From assembly GCF_002288925.2 (NCBI RefSeq), contig NW_022098094.1, positions 1,682,995-1,746,994 of the forward strand: a stretch of DNA of 64,000 nt. Direction: 5' to 3'. The stretch comes from Delphinapterus leucas (Eukaryota; Chordata; Mammalia; Artiodactyla; Monodontidae). Below are positions 11,400 to 22,049 of this stretch, piece after piece (position 1 is the first letter of the stretch; every line of letters starts with the position of its first letter). The position numbers and the translations under genes were made by a program. Under the pieces are notes generated by a model that worked only from the letters and a program-made list of their open reading frames with translations, was not told where the DNA came from and made no database searches.

Positions 11400-12060
11400 T
11401 TTCTATATTATGAACTATTTCAATGCTCACAGAAAACATAGAGAAAAATAGAATGAAGACTCATAACCTCGCATCATTAAAAACAGTATTTTGCGTCATT
11501 ACCTCAGTTCTTATTAATTTAAAGAGATGGATCACTATAATTACAGTTTAAATCTCCCTTATATGCTTCTCCAATTCTTTCCATTTGATCCCTTCTGAAA
11601 GATAACTCTTATCGTGGTTTTTGTGCTTAATTAGCCCCAGTACTGCTTTGATGTTTTTGCATTATGTGAGGGTACACCTTCATGAATAGTATGTTAAAAT
11701 TTATGTATATGGCCTGATATTGTATCAGTCTACATTGTATATTTTTCATTCAATATTTTCTGTGATTTATCCATTTTGATACGTAAGCTCTAATTCACTC
11801 GTTTTAACAATTGAAAAAATTCCATTGTGTGAATGTACCAAACTGTAAGTACCCATTCTCCTGCCCACGGTCACTGAAAGTCATTTCCAGTTTCTGCCCA
11901 GCACAAGGAAGGCTGCAGCCAGTGCTCTCGGGCACGTCTCAGTGTGCGTGGGTGAGTGCTGCTCTGGGGAGCGTTCCTAGAAACCCCGCGGTTGGTTGGC
12001 GCACAGGTGTGCACCTTCAAGCCTATTGAGTGTCACCAAATTGCTTCCTGGAGCAGCGAT
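11400..12060 (-). mobile_element. Old L1 (L1M type) ORF2-region fragment
   Basis: Antisense L1 signature phrases: TTTATCCATTTTGATACG, a TTCCATTGTGTGAATGTACC segment and a GTCATTTCCAGTTTCTGCCC segment, followed near 12030 by TGTCACCAAATTGCTTCC. These are in the order seen in L1 ORF2 and 3' regions on the minus strand. Highly decayed, with no open frame. Confidence 0.55.
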
Positions 12061-12259
12061 CCAACCTCACAGGACGCTCTCAGTGACACCTGACTAGATG
12101 CGTCCAGGACAAGCAGGCGCCTCCAGATCATAACTGGGCAGGTGGCAATCGTAACTTAACCAATAATCTCTGCAGCAGAGAGAGCTGACCTGCACCCACA
12201 AGAGACCCTGCCGTGGAGCTGGGATGGGTTTAGGGTCTCCTGTGATGAAACGTTGAATT

Positions 12260-12480
12260 CCCGGTCACGTGATCTGGCAGGCAGGTGATTAACCAGCTGA
12301 TGTGCATCCAAAACTAATCTGCCTAAAGTCAGCCTACCTTGTTACATAATTGAATTGCATTCTGTAGGTTTAATTAGATTGTCATTGGCCAGCTCTTAAC
12401 AGTTTTATTAATTTAATAGCATCCAAATTAAATGATCCTAGTCTCGTTGTAAAAACACTTCTGGTGTCCTTACAAGAGCA
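12260..12480. promoter_or_regulatory. Candidate conserved non-coding element
   Basis: Unique AT-rich core between GC-richer flanks, holding many developmental transcription-factor-like sites in about 200 bp: CACGTGA (12267), CAGGTG (12282), CAGCTG (12294), CTAATCTG, TAATTGAATTGC, TTTAATTAGATTG (about 12369), TTATTAATTTAAT and AAATTAAATG. Low repeat content and site density resemble vertebrate enhancers. This is inference from composition; conservation cannot be tested here. Confidence 0.3.
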
Positions 12481-15400
12481 CTCATGCTCTCGAGGGTAGC
12501 CCAGAGGGACCTGCCTTACCATCCCCAAACTCCCAGGGACAAGAAATCACAGAAATTGCAAGTGGGAGGCACTGGGAAAGGTGGGAGACACTCGGGGGGA
12601 GAAGCAGAGGCAGCCGGCGGGGTGCAGACTCCTGACGGTCAGCTTGGAGCTCCGTGACAGACTGGCACGTGCCCACTGGCCACACAGGTGGGACCCCCAC
12701 ATCCACCACTACCTGTGCCGCCTGGAGCGGGGTCTGGGACCCCCCGGCCCAGCTTCCTCACCTGTAAAGTGAGGATGGTGAGAACACACGCTCCAAGAAC
12801 ATGCCACAAGAGCCAATGATGAGGTACCCACGTGGCGCCCGGCATATGGCAAGGCCAGCTCTGGGGGCCACTGTGGATTGTGGGGAAGGCTGTCGGGTAT
12901 GACGAATCTAGCAGTTCCTGCAGGAAGCCCACCTGTGGTCCGGCCCCCTCTTTACTGTGGATGGAACAAGCATCGTGCGTGAGCCACGCTGGCTTCCAAG
13001 TCTCGGTTTCCTCCTCTGCAAGCCAGGTTCGTGGCACATAAGCAGCCGTTCAGTGCGCAGAGGGCCCTCTGTGCTCCTGCCCTCCGGAGTTTGCACTGTC
13101 TCCACTGCATCTCATGCGGCAACGCCAAGAAGCAAAGCCATCCCCAAACCCAGAGGTGTGATACCGGGAACAGGCGGAGAAGAACAGAGTGAGCGCCCTG
13201 CTTTTTTCCCTCAGAGGAAGGACAAGAACCTCCTGTCTTCCTGCTGGTCAGGTGGAAACATTGACCCACGTGGTAAATTCCTCCTAGAATTTAGTGTTTC
13301 ACAGATGCCCTTACACACTACCCGTCACATTCCCTAAATCCACCACACTGCCCTTGGCTCCCGGCTGGATGAGAAGCTGTGCTTGCTCAGAGCCCCGGAA
13401 ACATGAAAATCCTTTTTACACTTGACCTCTGATCGTCCTCATCTACTATGTTACAGCATTATGAGACCCTCAAATCTTCTTTAGAGGGAGGCAGAATATA
13501 AATTGTGTCTCGAGTTTCTAAACAGTCATATTTCCTGTTCTCACTTCTGCCATCTGGAGGAATGGCATTTTGATTGGGGAAGGGGGTGTATTGAATATAT
13601 TTTTAATTTTCTGTGTAGTATGATGTTTTGACATCCTGGAGAACCTTCCTGGCTGGGGAGACTGCCCTCCTGGGATGAACCAGTTCTTACAGATGGCAAA
13701 GGGCCCAGTGGGAGGAGGCTGTGAAACACAGACCAGCCAACCCAGAGCCAGATCCCCTCTCCCTGCCTGTGCACCCCAGGGGAGCACTTCTCCTCTGCCT
13801 GCATCATCCAGGACCAGGGGCCAGGCGACCAGGGCCCACGCCTATAGCCCCAAACCCCTTAATTATTCAAACTAGCCAGCCCTAAACTGTTCACTTGCCT
13901 GCCTTCTGTTTCCTACAGACACCACAGCAAAGGCCAAGGCTGTGGCTCTCCCCTCCCTCCGGACCAGCCTGGTGCTTCCCCACTTGGCACTGCGTGATGG
14001 CCATGCCTCCTGCCTCCTGTCTGCAGGACCCATGAGTGTAATACACTCTGTTTTCTCCTGAGCCTCTCTTCTGCATCCTCTTGTGGCAGCACCTGACTGA
14101 CCATCCCATAAAAGAATACAGAACAGAGAGTCAGGGTGAAGGGAAGCCAAGTGGTCCTGCAGGCTTAGCTCGTGATCATAATTTTGGTGAAAAGAACAGA
14201 AATGAAGTGAAAAGGAGATTTCTGAAAACAGGGAGGAGACACCTGAGGATACCTGCATTCCTCCTGCCTCCAGCTGTGTTATCTCCCCCTCCTCCCTCTA
14301 AGCGTCACCATGTCAAGAGCCCCAGAGCTGCCTCTCCCCAGCTGCGCCCCCAGGGCAGCGCCTGCACGGGAGGGGGCTGCCCTACCAGCCTCACAAACGA
14401 TCCCGCCCGCCCTCTGCAGGCTCCACGATGGCTCGTTTCACCCTGGAGGTTGTGTAATTACTGTTTCTGTCAGACAGTTGGCACTTTAATCAGTCTGGTA
14501 ACTTTTAATTATTGCCGTACTATGTTGTGGGCATATTGTAGAGTCTGTTTCTGCTTCAAAATGCTGTATTTTCTGTTTGCTTTCATAAAGTGAAAATTCT
14601 TCCCAATTCTTTCCCACCCACTGAGGGAAAAAAGATGGAAAGCATTTCTGGCAACATATATCATCATCACAGTAATCAATAGTCTTTATTGTGGTTTGAT
14701 GATGACTGTATAAATCTCTAACCGCACACGGAGTCCTACGAGGTGCCATACAGAGGGCGTGACATCCAGAGCGTCCCCCGCCTTCTGGAGGATTAAACTC
14801 AACCAGTGTGAGGCTCCAGTCCTCCCTAGTACACAGCCCACCCCCACCAGTTAGAGACAACATTTGACCCTCTTCCTCCTAAATAGGGAGACACAGTGAA
14901 TCCTAAATACTGAACTCAAATACTGAAGAAAGGAGGGGGATAGCTAATATGGTTGGGTAAGTTTTAAAAGCCACTTCCCAACCTCAGGTTCTGCTTTTCT
15001 TTTTTAGATAATGGCTTAGTGCTTTATCTGGGAATGCAGGTGCATTCGAATAGGGACTTCCTGGAGAAAATGTGCAAAAATTACACTGTTGTTGGAAACG
15101 TCCATTTCAGTGGCAGCCCACTGAGACTGATGGCTGAGAGGTGCCCCATCCTGTCCAGAGTCCAATAGTAGTTTTACTATTATCGCTTGGTCAGCCCCTC
15201 CGGTCTTCAGTCTTCTCCCCTGCAGAATGGGGGCCACCTGCTAACTCAGCAAGTTAGCGTGAGGACAGAGGTATCCACCTGTGCACAGACTTGTGAGCCT
15301 TTGTGCAGTTGGTGCCCCGGAAATGTGGTTTTTCCTACCTTAAGGGCTTCCTGTCTCCCCCAGTCCAGTCCTGCACAGGAAGATGAGCTGAACACCCAGC

Positions 15401-15950
15401 ACCCATCCTCACTTGGCCAGGCTGAAGAAATGCCTGGGATCCAAGCACGTTCTTGTTCTCTTTTCCCTTCCTTCCTTCCATAAATGGGAAATGCACATAA
15501 TTTAAAAATCAATTACAGAAAGGCTCAGAGTTTTAAACCGCCACTGTTACACTCCTCCCCCCAATCCTCTTTTCCAGAGCCAGTGTCTTATCCACTCTGC
15601 TAGGTGTTCCTGCTGGAATTCATCTCCTTAATTATAAACAGCAGGCTTACGTCCCTGCATCTCGGCTTATTAGTTTCAGATTCACTTTAGGTTGTGCTCC
15701 TGTTCTGCTGGATGAGGAAGCCGCCCTCTTAAATCCTACCAACTCTCTCGTTTAGTCACATGGACGGCGTTCACATCCATGTAAGACAAGCTCATAACAG
15801 AAATGGATGTGTAACTGTGTAAGCGTTTTTCTTCATAAGTCCAAGTCGTGTACCCTAATGTCCAGAACTCGGGATCTGGCCTGTCAGTCGGCCTCAGAGC
15901 TGCCTCTGTGCTGGAGGAAGCTGGGGTTGAAGAACGTTGGCATCTGTCCT
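12481..15950. other. Unique sequence, no exon identified
   Basis: About 3.4 kb without a named repeat. 12.5-13.4 kb is GC-rich with several overlapping open frames on both strands (60-130 codons) that lack family signatures. 13.4-15.95 kb is mixed. The AT-rich patch at about 14445-14600, with TGTAATTACTG and TTTTAATTATTGCC, stands out as possible regulatory DNA. Confidence 0.35.
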
Positions 15951-15954
15951 TTTT

Positions 15955-16205
15955 TATCAACTTTACTGGGATATAGTTGACAAATAGGAATTATATATAT
16001 TTAAGGGGGCCCTTTTGATGTTTTATATAACACATCTACCACCTCACATAATTACCTTGTGTGTGTGGGGGGGTGAGAACACTTCAGATCTACCCCTTAA
16101 CAAATTTCAAGTACACACTGCAACATTGTGAGCTGTGGTCTCTGAGTTGTGTATTAGATCCCAGAGCTTACTCATCCTGCATAGCTGAAGCTGTGCACCC
16201 CCGGG
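15955..16205 (-). mobile_element. L1 3'UTR fragment, antisense
   Basis: CTTTACTGGGATATAGTTGAC is the complement of the conserved L1 3' end found in L1MA/MB-type elements. It is followed by an ACCACCTCACATAATTACC segment and GATCTACCCCTTAACAAATT. The 3' end points left. It abuts a second L1 of opposite orientation. Confidence 0.65.
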
Positions 16206-16868
16206 CCAGGATGTGGAGGAAGCAGAGCCCTTATACGCTGCTTACAGCAATGCAAAATGCTGACACTCTTTGGACATTGGTCTGGCAGTTCCTCAAATGA
16301 TTAACCAGTTATCATATGACCCAGAGATTCTACTTCCTGTCATATACGCAAGAGGAATGAAAGCACATATCCACACAGAACTTGCATGTGAGTGCTCACA
16401 GCAGCATTATTCCTAATAGACAAAGGGGAAACACCCCAAGTGTCCATCAGTGGATGAACGGATAAGCAAAAGATGGTGAATATTATTCATCCATTGAAAA
16501 GAATACAGCACTGTTCTGACACATGCTACACTGTGGATGAACCTTGAAAACATGCTCAGTGAAAGAAACCAGCCACAAAAGACCACATGCAATATGATTC
16601 CATTCACATGAAAATCCAGAGTAGAGAACTCTGTAGAGAAGATCAATCTGTAGTGGTTGTTTGGGGCTGTGGTTTGGAGGAAAGTGGGGGGATGGGGGCT
16701 GGTAGCTAAAGGGTCCTGGGTTTCTTTTTGAAGTGACAAAATGTTCTAAAGTTGTGGTGATAGTAACATATCTGTGAATACACTAACAGCCATTGAATTG
16801 TGTACTTTAAATGAGTGCATTTCATGGTATTTGAGTTATGTTTTCATGAAGCTGATTTATTTAAAACA
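16206..16868 (+). mobile_element. L1 3' fragment (ORF2 end plus 3'UTR)
   Basis: Sense L1 text in order: GGATGTGGAGGAAGCAGAGC, GGCAGTTCCTCAAATGATTA, ATCATATGACCCAGAGATTC, GTGTCCATCAGTGGATGAAC, ACCTTGAAAACATGCTCAGT, and the 3'UTR end GCCATTGAATTGTGTACTTT with a weak A-rich end near 16865. 5' truncated and full of stops. Confidence 0.8.
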
Positions 16869-17315
16869 AAGGAGAATGTTGGGGGTTCCCTGGCTCCGTG
16901 CTGGGAGACTGTGGGCTGCGTCTGTGCCATGGAGGGGGCATGGGCAGGGCAGGATGGACCTTGAGAGGATTGCTGCTGAGCAAGCAGTTTAGTGATATCC
17001 CTCCTTCATGCTGCAGACCTCAGGGCAGCTGTGGGCTGTAGAGGTGGGAGCAGGGACCCCAAGGCGGTCTGTTCCTTGGACGTTCTTGTTTCCGTGAGCC
17101 GGCATTCCCCTTGGATATAAAGGACCACATCACAGATGGCACTTGGGTCTCAAAAGCACCTCAACCCCTGGCCTTTCTTGCTGATTTTAAAGTTTATACA
17201 GGGACTAGGGGAAACTTGCTTCCTTTCTTCTCTCTGCTTTTCTCAACTGGACCCTTTATTGCACGCCCCACCAGGGAGTTGTCACAAGTCATGTCCCTGA
17301 GGTGTCTTAGGATGG
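16869..17315. other. Unique GC-rich sequence
   Basis: GC-rich, with no recognised repeat or exon. Confidence 0.3.
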
Positions 17316-17463
17316 AAAAGGAATTCTTTTTTTTTTTTAATTAATTAATTAATTTCATCTGCACCAGGTCTTAGTTACAGCATGCAGGATCTTTTTAGTT
17401 GCAGCATGTGGGATCTTTTTAGTTGCAGCATGGGACTTCTTAGTTGAAGAAAAAGGAATTCTT
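17316..17463 (-). mobile_element. 5'-truncated CHR-type SINE with 13-bp duplication
   Basis: A 122-bp insert (17329-17450) between perfect AAAAGGAATTCTT repeats at 17316-17328 and 17451-17463. On the plus strand it starts with a T-run and TTAATTAATTAATTAATTT, the complement of the SINE tail. It then holds repeated GATCTTTTTAGTTGCAGCATG units, as in the 3' body of CHR/Bov-tA SINEs. The tRNA head is absent, so the copy was truncated at insertion. Confidence 0.82.
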
Positions 17464-18440
17464 GTTAAGTGTACATCGCATGGCTGGTCTTTCAGATTCT
17501 TTAGTGAGGGACTTAACATAAAAAGAACAGACTTCCGTGAGACTTCTGATATTGCAAAAACACTGTGTTTTATTCGTGGGACTAGGGCTAGTGATTGAAG
17601 TCCTGTTCCCCTCATTAACCGCATCCTGATGGAGGCTCCAGTGTGATTTAAGGTATCCTTATCTTTCAAATTAGTTGATCATGAGTGGAAGGGAGGCTCA
17701 TACATCTCCCTTGTTCGGACAAGGCCTTTGAGGATGGATGCCACATTCTGTAAAAGATGCCCACACCAGGGAGGGTGGAAGACAGGCACCCAGGTTTTTA
17801 AGAATGTCGGGGTGCAGTTCTGAAGAGGAGGAGTGTCTCATCTCTCCTTAAGGGCAGAGCAGTGCCCCTCACAGCTGCTTCAGGGAGCATTCCCATCCCC
17901 TGGTCCTCACTGTGCAGGGGCTGCGGAGAGCAGCTCTCTGGTGACCACTAGCAGCCACCTTTCCCACAGATGGGCACATTTGGAATTGAATGACCTTGCT
18001 GCCATTGGACACTCAGATACTTCATGAGCTGGACAAATAAAATGCAAAGGGCTCAAAGACTCCTTCCGTTTTCGTAATGAACTTTGGAAAACGCTGTTTT
18101 GAAAGTGTTCAGTTCCGCTGATATTTCTGGGGAATAAGTGAGACTGCGCGTCCCTGGCTGCCTGAGCGAGGGTCTTATCGCCTTGGATGTCTTTTAACAG
18201 CCCCGGCTCCACCCTTTCCTCATGAAAAGGACAGAAGGACCCTAGTGTTGAGTCCAATCCCCTCGACATCACATTTCGCTTCCTGGAGTTCATAGGGGAC
18301 CGTCCCAAAGGCTTGGAATGATATTATTTCTGAGAATTGTTTCTTCATCTGACAGGTCCCCTCCATCTACATGCTCTTTTATATGAAAACTGGAATGAAC
18401 GTGTCTCCTTGCTTGGACCATAAAAATAAGGCCAAGCTAT
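17464..18440. other. Unique sequence, no gene seen
   Basis: Mixed composition; no nameable repeat and no exon-like frame. Confidence 0.3.
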
Positions 18441-18441
18441 C

Positions 18442-18647
18442 GGGCTTCCCTGGTGGCGTAGTGGTTAGAGTCCGCCTGCCGATGCAGGGGATACGGGTTC
18501 GTGCCCCGGTCCGGGAAGATCCCGCGGAGCGGCTGGGCCCGTGCGCCGTGGCCGCTGAGCCTGCGCGTCTGGAGCCTGTGCTCCGCAATGGGAGAGGCCA
18601 CAACAGTGAGAGGCCCGCGTACCGCAAAAAAAAAAAAAAAAAAAAAA
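18442..18647 (+). mobile_element. CHR-2 SINE, full length
   Basis: A full CHR-2 unit: head GGGCTTCCCTGGTGGCG, A box around 18451-18469, B box around 18493-18506 (ACGGGTTCGTGCCCC), a GC-rich body still rich in CpG, and an uninterrupted run of about 22 A at the 3' end. The clean A tail and retained CpGs suggest a young copy. Unlike the other CHR-2 copies here I find no target-site duplication. A 244-codon frame running through it is not a gene. Confidence 0.92.
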
Positions 18648-18649
18648 CA

Positions 18650-20095
18650 TGTCCTCTGAAATCCATCGTGGCTTGTCTATTTTATAAGCAGAACCGAGTT
18701 TTGTTTCTTAATTGCTGCCATTGGCTCTTCAGGCCTGCTTCTAACTTTCTGTCTACTATGATCCAAAGCAGCAAGAAGGATGTTACCATGAAAAAATTGT
18801 TTTCTGATTTTTTTTGTATCGTAGGTAAGAGAATTGCTTTACCTTACTCTCATTTGCAATGTTCCAGAGGAAAACTAAGCAGAGCAAAACAGTATCCAAA
18901 AGCAATCTCTCCGTTTGCTGTCACCCACCTTCACTCTGGGCATGCTGCTGTAGCAGGACTGTCACTGGTGTGCGTTTCCCCTCCTGGCTCTTGGTGTCTC
19001 CCCAGCAGCCAGATGCCTGACCTGGGGAGGCCGGTTTCTGTGTCGCTCCTGGGGGGACAGCAAGAGGCACCCTGGAGCCCAGGGCCCAGGAGGGCGCGAT
19101 TATAGCACTGGTGTCTGTGCCCCAGGCTCCCTGCCTGCTCGGCATCTTTCCTTTCTCCTGATTCCTATAAACTAGTCGTCCCCTCACTGGGGAGAAGGGG
19201 GGAGTAGATGAGAAAGAAATCTCACTGGCCACGACCTCACAAGGTGGCTGGAGGCTCGCCAGCCCCCGGACCCCTGTTCCCTGGAGCTGACACACTGGCT
19301 GTGCGGTCCAGTCTACCTCTGTAACGAGTGTTCACAGCACCCAGAACTTGTGTATTTCTTTTCACTCTCGTGCGAAGTGTAAACACCGTGTAGAATGCAT
19401 TCGGTAGATCAAGACTAGAAGTGAGTTTCTTCTGCAATATTTTCCTTTTAAAAGAAATATAGCACAGGTATCATTGATGAGGAAGCTTCTGAGGAAGACC
19501 AAGGCTATTCCTTCTTAAATTCTCTTTCCCCAGCCTGCAGAACAGATTGCCAAGCCAGCTGTTTACGTGAAATCGAGGTTATTCCCTGCCAGCACCTAGG
19601 AGCAAAGGGAGAGGATTTTTTTAAGAAGTAGAAGACACCCAATTTCAGAAGATGTTGCTGAGTAATTTTCTCATTACTTCCATTCAGACTGCTTGCTTGA
19701 TCCAGAAACAGGTTTCTAAACTGGAAAAGGGGGCGTTGAAAGGATGACAGCCATAGCATGTGTTCCCCGGGAGCATTTTGTAATGACCATCATTTCAAGG
19801 GTCTCTGCTCCAGTGAAGGCACCTCGAACCCAAACCCTCTGCCCTTCAAGTCCTCAGACGTGAGAGTGCTGCGGGCAGCAGCCTGCTCCCACCTATTCAA
19901 TGTGAATAAGAGGCTGATGTGTACCAGGAAGAGCACATGAGAAGGCTCTCCCCAGACGGCAGAGCAGAAAAGCAGCGGATTGTTATTTATGTTGCTATTG
20001 TTCGCACTTGCTCCCTGCTTGTGGTTGATCGCATAGAAACAACCCATCATTTCCCATGGAAGCTTATGAAAATCATTCCTCTATACCAAAGTTAC
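18650..20095. other. Unique sequence, no gene seen
   Basis: Mixed composition. Open frames on both strands are short and show no motif. Confidence 0.3.
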
Positions 20096-20100
20096 TTGAA

Positions 20101-20439
20101 AATAATCCACCCTTTCTGACTTACTTCACTCTGTATGACAGGCTCTAGGTCCACCCACCTCACTACAAATAACTCAATTTCATTTCTTTTTATGGCTGAG
20201 TAATATTCCATTGTATATATGTGCCACATCTTCTTGATCCATTCATCTGTCGATGGACACTTAGGTTGCCACCTAGAGGGGTGGGATAAGGAGGGTGGGA
20301 GGGAGACACAGAGGCAGGGGATATGGGGATATATATATGCATATAGCTGATTCACTTTGTTATACAGCAGAAACTAACACAACACTGTAAAGCAATTATA
20401 CTGCAATGAAGACGTTAAGAAAATAATAATAATCCACCC
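20101..20439 (+). mobile_element. 5'-inverted (twin-primed) L1 3' insertion
   Basis: Both ends carry the 12-bp duplication AATAATCCACCC (20101-20112 and 20428-20439). From 20113 to about 20272 the sequence is antisense L1 ORF2; its minus-strand translation reads HIYTMEYYSAIKRNEIELF, a hallmark of the mammalian ORF2 C-terminal region. From about 20273 to 20427 it is sense L1 3'UTR ending in GCAATTATACTGCAATGAAG and an A-rich tail. One duplication around two opposed segments is the classic product of twin priming. Confidence 0.85.
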
Positions 20440-20599
20440 ACCCCCACTGCTGTACCCCGACACACACACATCCAGAAGGTGACAGAGAGCCTTGGATGGA
20501 CAGGGCTGGTGTCCTCCTTACTCCAATGTCACGCTGTAACTTGAGGTGCTCAGGTTTTCTCAGTGCGTGCTCTCAATCCATGCACAGTGTTGATCTTGG

Positions 20600-20775
20600 A
20601 AGTTTCTCGCAACAGTGGAGAGATGTCAGCCTGGGGATGGCTCTGTGCATCTTTGGGCAAAACATCCTCCTGGGATCTCGGCTTCCTCGTCTACAAATTG
20701 GGACTTTGTAAGACCGGCACCGCTTACCTGCAAAAGTTCTCTTGGAGATTCAATGAAATAATGGTTTCAAAATTT
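20600..20775 (+). mobile_element. Diverged MIR
   Basis: Sense MIR-like order: TTTGGGCAAAACATCCTCC, CGGCTTCCTCGTCTACAAAT and GGAGATTCAATGAAATAATG, matching the MIR core and its 3' part. Diverged. Confidence 0.4.
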
Positions 20776-20779
20776 CTGA

Positions 20780-21065
20780 GGTAACTTATAAATTATATTC
20801 AGATATTGTAAGGTTTACTTTATTTTGCACCAAATGAAACAGGAGTTTCTTATGTATTTGACACTCCATGTACTAGGGCATTAAAATAACTTACATTAAA
20901 AGAATTGATCTGGTTGCTTTTATTTCCCATCTAAATAGTGGTTGTTTCTTTGCCAGTTAATGTGAGATAAAAATGTGCAACTTATTTCTCTTCACTTAGC
21001 GATAATAATTACAACTTATACTTTGTTATTACACTTAGAAGCAGTAACAGTATACTTATACTAAT
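20780..21065. other. AT-rich unique sequence
   Basis: AT-rich; no feature recognised. Confidence 0.3.
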
Positions 21066-21074
21066 GGGCAGTGA

Positions 21075-21300
21075 TGGTCACAGCTTACATGTGTGAGGGC
21101 TTTCTACTTGCTCGACACTGCCCTAAGCATAACACACACTCCCTCTTAATCCTCCCAATAGCCTTATGAGATGGGTACCATTCCCCTGTCTTACAGCTGA
21201 GGATACTGGGGCACGAGGAATTTAACCAGCTTATTTATGGTTGCACAGCTGGTAGTGACAAGGCCCGGGCGTAAATGTCCAGGTAGTCAAATTCTTGAAT
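21075..21300 (-). mobile_element. MIR element, antisense
   Basis: The antisense MIR order is clear: CGACACTGCCCTAAGCATAA, CTTAATCCTCCCAATAGCC, TTATGAGATGGGTACCATTC, TTACAGCTGAGGATACTGG and GGTTGCACAGCTGGTAGTG. About 225 bp, nearly the full family length. Confidence 0.65.
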
Positions 21301-21309
21301 CTGCATTCT

Positions 21310-22040
21310 TCACCAGATGTCACACAGACCCACTGTTTTCTGTATTTTCAAGGAAAGTCAAGTTTGTATTGTTGGGTATGGAAATTTCCAAATTGCCTTG
21401 TAATAACCTGAATTCATTCATCCCTTATGACACTTCATCAAAAGAAAAGCAGATAATTATACTCTCTTTTAGAAAAGGAAAAGAAAAACATTTTAAAAAA
21501 TGAAGTCATTTGTCCACAATAATAACTCTGGGATTAAAAGTTGTGGTCTCTGGTGGTTTGTTTGTTGACTGTGTCAATGGCCAGTGAACTGGTCGATTAT
21601 GGGCCATTTTATTCTAAGGCTAGACAGAGAATGAGGACTTCAGATGCGGGGCCCCTGGGGGGCGCCAGCTGCCCTGTTTTCTGCTCAGACAGTGACTCCC
21701 AGCTGTGGGACTGCCTCAATTGGCTCCTAGTCGGGAAGTCTGACCTTTGGAGGAGGGAGAGGATGAGAATAGGAGGTGAGGGGGCTTGCACAGCTGTTGA
21801 AAAGACCGTCCTGGGGGTCTGAGAATCCAAAGGCCATAGGGACGCTTGTTCAAGCTCAGGGACACGCCGTGGCCTTGAGCTCCCCCTGCTGGAGCTTGTA
21901 CCTGCCCAGCCGCCCTTTCTCTGGCCTGGAGGGAACGAGGTGGTTGGCGAGGGGCCTTGGGAAGGAGGACTCCAGTTCTCGTCCTTACCTTCGGGCAGGA
22001 GTGTACAGGGTGGGGTGACGCGGCGTCGGTGTTAACAAGC
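21310..22040. other. Unique sequence, AT-rich then GC-rich
   Basis: Composition shifts from AT-rich to GC-rich near 21.6 kb. No repeat or exon is recognised. Confidence 0.3.
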
Positions 22041-22049
22041 GGTAGCCGA

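Noticed and set aside
18371..19105. 244-codon plus-strand open frame
   Set aside because: It runs through the CHR-2 SINE and its A tail (lysine run) and has no conserved domain.
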